Source: Fluviicola sp.
GTDB taxonomy: Bacteria; Bacteroidota; Bacteroidia; Flavobacteriales_D; Crocinitomicaceae
Reading direction: 5' to 3'
Assembly (NCBI RefSeq): GCF_030151805.1
Contig: NZ_JASLCN010000255.1
Coordinates: forward strand, 1 to 10,458
Length of the DNA stretch: 10,458 nucleotides
Shown: in pieces, positions 7,552-10,458 of the stretch
Layout: each line of letters opens with the position of its first letter
How positions within the stretch are numbered: position 1 is the stretch's first letter
Notes under the pieces: generated by a model
The model's database searches: none
What the model was told of the DNA's origin: nothing
Seen by the model: the letters and a program-made list of their open reading frames with translations, nothing else
Made by a program: the position numbers and the translations under genes

Positions 7552-7959
7552 TTAAAACTTAAAGAAGAAATACGCTACGGCAGCCCATTCTCTTTTAATT
7601 CCTCTTGCATAACCGATTGTTCCATGGCTGGAATTCTCAACCGTTCCATCACTTTTGATGTATCCGATTGTTCCATGGCTGGAGTTCTCTACTGTTCCAT
7701 CGCTTTTTACATAACCAACTGTACCGTGGCTACTGTTTTCGATTGTCCCATTGCTTTTAATGTAACCAATTGTACCGTGACTTCTGTTTTCAATCGTTCC
7801 ATCGCTTTTGATGTATCCGATTGTTCCATGACTGCTGTTTTCAATGGTTCCGTCGCTTTTAATATAGCCTGTCGTACCGTGACTCCCCGACTCGATGGTT
7901 TGTGCTTTAGCGAATGTTGTACCACTAAGGACAAGAATAATTGCAAATACTTTTTTCAT
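7552..7959 (-). CDS. Secreted 17-residue tandem-repeat protein, beta-flower-like
   Basis: This 135-residue protein begins with a clear Sec signal peptide (MKKVFAIILVLSGTTFAKAQ, probable cleavage after AKA), so it should be exported to the periplasm or outer surface. Residues 21-117 are five full repeats and one partial repeat of 17 residues, consensus TIENSSHGTIGYIKSDG. Each has the 'G-x-I-G-Y-[strand]-DG' rhythm of short beta-hairpins. It ends in a hydrophobic, aromatic tail, REWAAVAYFFFKF. The repeat style, signal peptide and YFFF tail resemble small Bacteroidota proteins annotated as '5-fold beta-flower'. That name describes a fold, not a function, and I assign it from memory with moderate trust. 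The ATG at 7959 begins the signal peptide exactly. Repeat copies differ at several positions, including N/R and S/G changes, so they are not a recent expansion. It faces the urea transporter convergently. Confidence 0.85.
   Translation of the reverse strand: MKKVFAIILVLSGTTFAKAQTIESGSHGTTGYIKSDGTIENSSHGTIGYIKSDGTIENRSHGTIGYIKSNGTIENSSHGTVGYVKSDGTVENSSHGTIGYIKSDGTVENSSHGTIGYARGIKREWAAVAYFFFKF
7609..7899 (-). repeat. 51-bp coding tandem repeat, about 5.7 copies
   Basis: The segment encodes residues 21-117 of the secreted repeat protein as 51-bp units. On the plus strand the units show recurring versions of 'ATTGTTCCATGGCT' and 'ACCGTTCCATCGCTTTT'. Copies vary mainly at third codon positions (ACCGTG or TCCATG for the His-Gly-Thr part), as expected under selection for the protein repeat. 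Confidence 0.85.
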
Positions 7960-8274
7960 TTTTGCTTGTTTTTAATTGTTTATACCGATTTCAATTTTTT
8001 GTTTTATTCACTAAACAAATTGCTCATTCCAAATGAATTAATCACGTTTTACAGGATTAAAAATAACACCTACATTTGAACATTGAACCCCCAAATACAA
8101 ATTCGCTGATGCTCTTCATACATTCGCTGAAGGATAAAATAAATCCGTTCGGATAATCTCTGCATTTTTGGAACATGTCAGCCATTTGGTTTACAATTTT
8201 CGATCCACAATTTCTGCATATTCCGTGCAATTTGCCAGGTATGTAAGTTCCATTTCGTTTTTGCTAAATCGTGT
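7960..8274. other. Intergenic region, no gene seen
   Basis: This 315-bp AT-rich stretch lies between two minus-strand genes. It must hold the promoter of the repeat-protein gene, but I found no convincing TTTG/TAnnTTTG pair with correct spacing. The only pattern noted is a short direct repeat, ATTCGCTGA, near 8101 and 8123. No open frame here has a plausible product. Confidence 0.5.
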
Positions 8275-8637
8275 TTATTCAATGATTAATTTAACGCGCA
8301 ACACTCCTTTTTCGTCTTCATATTCCTGATTGTAGACTCGTTTACCAATAATGGCGGCAATGGCTTCTTTCACGTTTTCCAAATCTCCCCCCAATTCCAA
8401 TATTACTTCCTGCGAAGCATAAAAACGGTCTTCGTCAATAAAATCCGATACGTGGAGCAAATACTCGTCCAGGATATCTTCCAGCGGATATTGAGAATCT
8501 TCCGTTTCTTCCAATTCATAGGAAAGGGCAAATACATAGTGATTTTCTTCCATATCTTTATAGATATTCCCTTCGATGAATTCGAAATTGGCATTTCCCT
8601 CGTACTTGTCGAGTATTTCTAATTGGATGTTCTTCAT
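8275..8637 (-). CDS. Hypothetical acidic protein, 120 residues
   Basis: I do not recognise a family. The product has 31 Asp/Glu against 10 Lys/Arg, so it is strongly negative (about -21). It has no signal peptide or membrane segment and should be cytoplasmic. The N-terminal half alternates strand-like and acidic stretches (LEILDKYEGNANFEFIEG, YVFALSYELEE). The middle is helical and acidic (PLEDILDEYLLHVSDFIDED), and the end reads as helix then strand (VKEAIAAIIGKR, GVLRVKLIIE). Both termini are ordered and the frame has sensible composition, so it is probably real. It is one of several small minus-strand genes in this half of the window and is 152 bp from the upstream TPR-like gene. A repeat-like hairpin in that gap suggests a separate transcript. 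The charge could fit a DNA mimic or an immunity-type protein, but nothing specific shows either. Confidence 0.75.
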   Translation of the reverse strand: MKNIQLEILDKYEGNANFEFIEGNIYKDMEENHYVFALSYELEETEDSQYPLEDILDEYLLHVSDFIDEDRFYASQEVILELGGDLENVKEAIAAIIGKRVYNQEYEDEKGVLRVKLIIE

Positions 8638-8723
8638 TTTGATGTGGTATTCATATAGTTATACAGCATCTTAAAAATACAGCTTGATTTTTTTTCCACT
8701 ATGAAGATTTCGAGATTCCGCGC

Positions 8724-8770
8724 TCTTCGCTTCTTTGCGGTTAGAAACGCGAAGATGCAAAGAACGCAAA
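8724..8770. repeat. Imperfect inverted repeat sharing a stem with 7285-7309
   Basis: TTCTTTGC (8731-8738) pairs with GCAAAGAA (8757-8764) around an 18-base loop. The surrounding sequence consists of degenerate CTTTGCG/CTTCGCG units on both arms, such as CTCTTCGCTTCTTTGCGG. Units of the type 'CTTTGCG-TCTTTGCG' are, as I recall, a common intergenic repeat in bacterial genomes. It sits in the 152-bp gap between two minus-strand genes and overlaps neither. Confidence 0.6.
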
Positions 8771-8789
8771 GGAATTTAAATCCCTTCAT

Positions 8790-9290
8790 TTAAGCTCTGT
8801 TCTTTTTTGCTTTTCTGGCGGATTCTCCGTTCGGAAAAAGATCTAAGTAATACTGCGACCATTTCGCCTTGTTACCATCTATTTTCATCAATTCTTCACA
8901 AGCTTCCCAAATATTGAAGTCAATCACACCTTTGTCGTAACCGGAATGGAATGATTTAGTGTAAAACTCCAATGCTTTTTCAAAATCTCCGAGAAAAAAG
9001 TGGCATGCTCCGATCTGGCTTTCACAACTTCCCTTTTCGTAAGTATCAGTTGAGTGCTCATAAACGGATTCAAACACTGCAATCGCTTCTGTGTACTGTC
9101 CTTTCGGAATCATTCTGCATGCCTGGTTAAAAGCCGAATTGTATTCATCTGCATCCATCTTATCCTTCAGGAATACCTGGATTTCTTCCATTTTTTCCAT
9201 GCTTACTTTTGCTGAATTTGCAAGCAGTTCGTCTTTCTTTTTAACGATTGGTTTCTCTTTCTTTTTAAATAATCCGCTAAATAGTCCCAT
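8790..9290 (-). CDS. TPR-like repeat protein, 166 residues
   Basis: The product starts with a short hydrophobic and then very basic segment (MGLFSGLFKKKEKPIVKKK) without a cleavable signal. Predicted helices follow with tetratricopeptide-like pairs: YTEAIAVFESVYEHS at about residues 66-80, then GACHFFLGDFEKALEFYTKSFHSG at about 93-116, where the A-x-x-x-x-G-x-[FY]-x-x-A spacing is typical of TPR. A last helical pair carries WEACEELMKIDG. TPRs bind peptides or partner proteins, and no enzymatic motif is present. The C-terminus is again basic (ARKAKKNRA). It is probably a cytoplasmic scaffold or accessory protein, and the partner is unknown. The ATG at 9290 precedes the typical MGLF start. The 12-bp palindrome TATTCCGGAATA lies 35 bp upstream. 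The gap to the next upstream gene is 182 bp, so it may have its own promoter. Confidence 0.8.
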   Translation of the reverse strand: MGLFSGLFKKKEKPIVKKKDELLANSAKVSMEKMEEIQVFLKDKMDADEYNSAFNQACRMIPKGQYTEAIAVFESVYEHSTDTYEKGSCESQIGACHFFLGDFEKALEFYTKSFHSGYDKGVIDFNIWEACEELMKIDGNKAKWSQYYLDLFPNGESARKAKKNRA

Positions 9291-9324
9291 GATGTGTTTT
9301 TGATTGTTTATTAATTAGTTGTTT

Positions 9325-9336
9325 TATTCCGGAATA
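9325..9336. promoter_or_regulatory. 12-bp perfect palindrome upstream of the TPR-like gene
   Basis: TATTCCGGAATA is a perfect palindrome, 34 bases before the ATG at 9290 of the minus-strand TPR-like gene. Its place would suit an operator for a dimeric regulator, but no regulator gene is nearby and a single short palindrome can be chance. Confidence 0.2.
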
Positions 9337-9472
9337 CAATTGATTGGAGGTTTTCATTGAAATCTACGGTCTCACTGGTTTGAACTCCTTAAACCTCTTC
9401 AACTGTCTCATATTTATATGCTATAAAAATCATTCCCGAACGGTTCGCCCTGTTGTACTTCGTATTGAGTTG

Positions 9473-9895
9473 TTATTGATCGCGCTTAAATGAAATCGAA
9501 TCACAGTAAGCGATAAATTCAGGAGTGTCCCAATGCTGCTGAAGGTAGTCGGTGAGCAATTGTTCAAATTCTTCGTCTAATTGATAATACGCCATATCCA
9601 GGGCATTCAGGTTCGCACTTCTTCTCGCCTTGTTCAAAATTTCCAACCCGGAAGTAAACCCGATTTCTTCGAATGCCTGTTTCACATGGGTATTGGTTAT
9701 TTTACCCGATTTGATTTCATACAAATATGTATCAAAACCGCCGTTTTTAATCAAGCCGTCGCCATTCACAGAAACAAATATGTTTTTAGCAACCGGATTC
9801 CCTTTCAGAATATTCTGACCATCAAGGATTCTGAATGGATTCGTATTTGCTTCTGCAATAGCGGTAAATAATTCGTGAACTAATTCTATCGTCAT
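9473..9895 (-). CDS. DUF4375/DMP19-like protein
   Basis: This 140-residue protein appears cytoplasmic, with no signal or membrane segment. The segment around residues 46-95 (GLIKNGGFDTYLYE, then a helix with QAFEEIGFTSGLEILNKARR) matches what I recall of DUF4375: an 'NGGF-x-x-[YF]' motif followed by 'A-x-x-x-IG' and an 'a-x-i-x-x-A' helix. The domain is shared with the neisserial protein DMP19, a DNA mimic that blocks a transcription factor. The C-terminal half, LDEEFEQLLTDYLQQHW, fits the family's closing helices. The DMP19 role should not be transferred, because most members are uncharacterised and the family assignment is from memory. It lies 47 bp behind the broken small gene and 182 bp ahead of the TPR-like gene, all on the minus strand. 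Confidence 0.65.
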   Translation of the reverse strand: MTIELVHELFTAIAEANTNPFRILDGQNILKGNPVAKNIFVSVNGDGLIKNGGFDTYLYEIKSGKITNTHVKQAFEEIGFTSGLEILNKARRSANLNALDMAYYQLDEEFEQLLTDYLQQHWDTPEFIAYCDSISFKRDQ

Positions 9896-9942
9896 TTTTG
9901 TTATTGTTGTGCTTTGATTTGTTTTTTCATTCTCTGTGTAGA

Positions 9943-10145
9943 CTATCCGTAAATCTCAAGTGGTTTCAATGTGATTTTATCCGGATCAATGGTTTCCACT
10001 TTTTCAAGTAAAAAACAAACTCTGCTGAATGAATAGACATATTCATGCTTTCCTTTATATACATTCACTTTTCACTGATCAGAATGGAATCTCTTTTCAG
10101 ACTTTCCAATTCTGCCTGGTACTTTTTGAATATTTCAGGAATCAT
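9943..10145 (-). pseudogene. Small hypothetical gene with an apparent 1-base deletion
   Basis: From the ATG at 10145 (an in-frame TGA lies directly upstream) the frame reads MIPEIFKKYQAELESLKRDS and six more residues, then stops at 10065-10067. A second frame picks up at the same place and gives about 42 coherent residues, including VYKGKHEYVYSFSRVCFLLE and PDKITLKPLEIYG, ending in TAG at 9943-9945. Adding one A to the AAAA run at 10069-10072 joins both into one 67-residue reading frame (203 bases, one short of 204). The joined gene would sit neatly between its neighbours, 55 bp after the DUF4261-like stop and 47 bp before the DUF4375-like start. It is either a real frameshift or a homopolymer sequencing error. 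I do not recognise the product. It looks like a small cytoplasmic protein with an N-terminal helix and then beta strands. Confidence 0.6.
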
Positions 10146-10200
10146 TCAATTAAACTTTACATGTAAATAAACAGCATTAACTATTTGATAAACAATAATT

Positions 10201-10458
10201 TTACATTTCAAACTTAAAACTCTGACCTTCTACAAATTGTCCTTTGGATTGCGTGATTCTGATCTTCTGGTCTTCCGTATATCCTAAGGTTTCCCCACTT
10301 TTAAATGTCACATCACTCTTGATCACGTACGCACAGATATTACTTAAAAATGCATGTAAATCTTTCAAATCAAGCGGAGCATTGATAAATTCCATCTCCA
10401 GTTTGTCAAAGGCAGTCAACCCATAAGAATAAGCGCTGTTCGTTTTTTCACCTCTGCG
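10201..10458 (-). CDS. DUF4261-like protein, C-terminal 85 residues only
   Basis: The frame is open to the right edge with no upstream stop, so the gene starts outside the window. What is visible reads NSAYSYGLTAFDKLEMEF, then LKDLHAFLSNICAYVI and GETLGYTEDQKIRI, ending QSFKFEM. This order of 'YGL-x-x-F-x-K-x-E-[ML]-E', a helix with 'L-x-N-I-x-x-YV[IL]', 'GET-[IL]-G[YF]-[ST]-E-x-QKI' and a final strand is what I remember of the DUF4261 C-terminus. Full members are several times longer (about 250 residues). An in-frame TTG at 10419 is not a convincing start because conserved-looking residues lie upstream of it. Function is unknown, and such proteins often sit among other small accessory genes, as here. 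The family call is from memory and moderately sure. Confidence 0.65.
   Translation of the reverse strand, partial: RRGEKTNSAYSYGLTAFDKLEMEFINAPLDLKDLHAFLSNICAYVIKSDVTFKSGETLGYTEDQKIRITQSKGQFVEGQSFKFEM

Noticed and set aside
7220..7555. A 111-codon plus-strand open frame after the urea transporter
   Set aside because: The stretch is filled with hairpins and palindromes, and the product has no recognisable order. It is better explained as repeat DNA.
7609..7899. CRISPR array
   Set aside because: The 51-bp units are contiguous with no unique spacers and translate into an in-frame protein repeat behind a signal peptide.
7624..8079. A 151-codon plus-strand open frame
   Set aside because: It is a shadow of the 51-bp repeats of the secreted protein on the minus strand; its regularity comes from those repeats.
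10201..10419. A complete 72-residue gene starting at TTG 10419
   Set aside because: The frame continues without a stop to the window edge, and residues before the TTG (NSAYSYG) fit the family, so the gene is a partial C-terminus.

Overview
The window looks like chromosomal DNA of a Bacteroidota bacterium, most likely a flavobacterium or a relative. The support is moderate GC, AT-rich spacers with few strong Shine-Dalgarno sites, a possible Bacteroidota-type promoter (TATG/19/TAATTTTA, close to TTTG/19-21/TAnnTTTG), a secreted repeat protein resembling the Bacteroidota '5-fold beta-flower' proteins, and dispersed intergenic hairpins of a kind common in these genomes. No rRNA, tRNA, CRISPR array, transposase or phage gene is visible.

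Bases 1-4853 (minus strand) hold the first 1617 codons of a nonribosomal peptide synthetase (NRPS) that runs off the left edge. The frame is open throughout, with domain order A-PCP-C-A-PCP. It starts directly with an adenylation domain, so it looks like a loading module plus one elongation module, with more possibly beyond the edge. A 106-bp spacer separates it from a divergent plus-strand group: a SAM-dependent O-methyltransferase (4960-5985), a 99-residue two-CxxC zinc-ribbon protein (6031-6330) and a urea transporter (6359-7210). The methyltransferase could tailor the NRPS product. The other two genes have no evident link to it.

Bases 7211-7551 show no credible gene but are packed with inverted repeats: an 11-bp-paired hairpin just behind the urea transporter, a perfect 9-bp stem, a nested hairpin followed by a T run, and a 14-bp perfect palindrome. 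A second element with the same TTCTTTGC/GCAAAGAA stem lies at 8724-8770.

From 7552 to the right edge all genes lie on the minus strand. They are a secreted protein of 17-residue tandem repeats (7552-7959), a very acidic 120-residue protein (8275-8637), a TPR-like protein (8790-9290), a DUF4375/DMP19-like protein (9473-9895), a short gene broken by an apparent one-base deletion (9943-10145) and the C-terminal end of a DUF4261-like protein entering from the right edge (10201-10458). This resembles the loose runs of small cytoplasmic accessory or immunity-type proteins found in many genomes. No toxin gene is visible.

The best leads are the incomplete NRPS with unfamiliar substrate codes, the hairpin-rich spacer and the frameshifted small gene.
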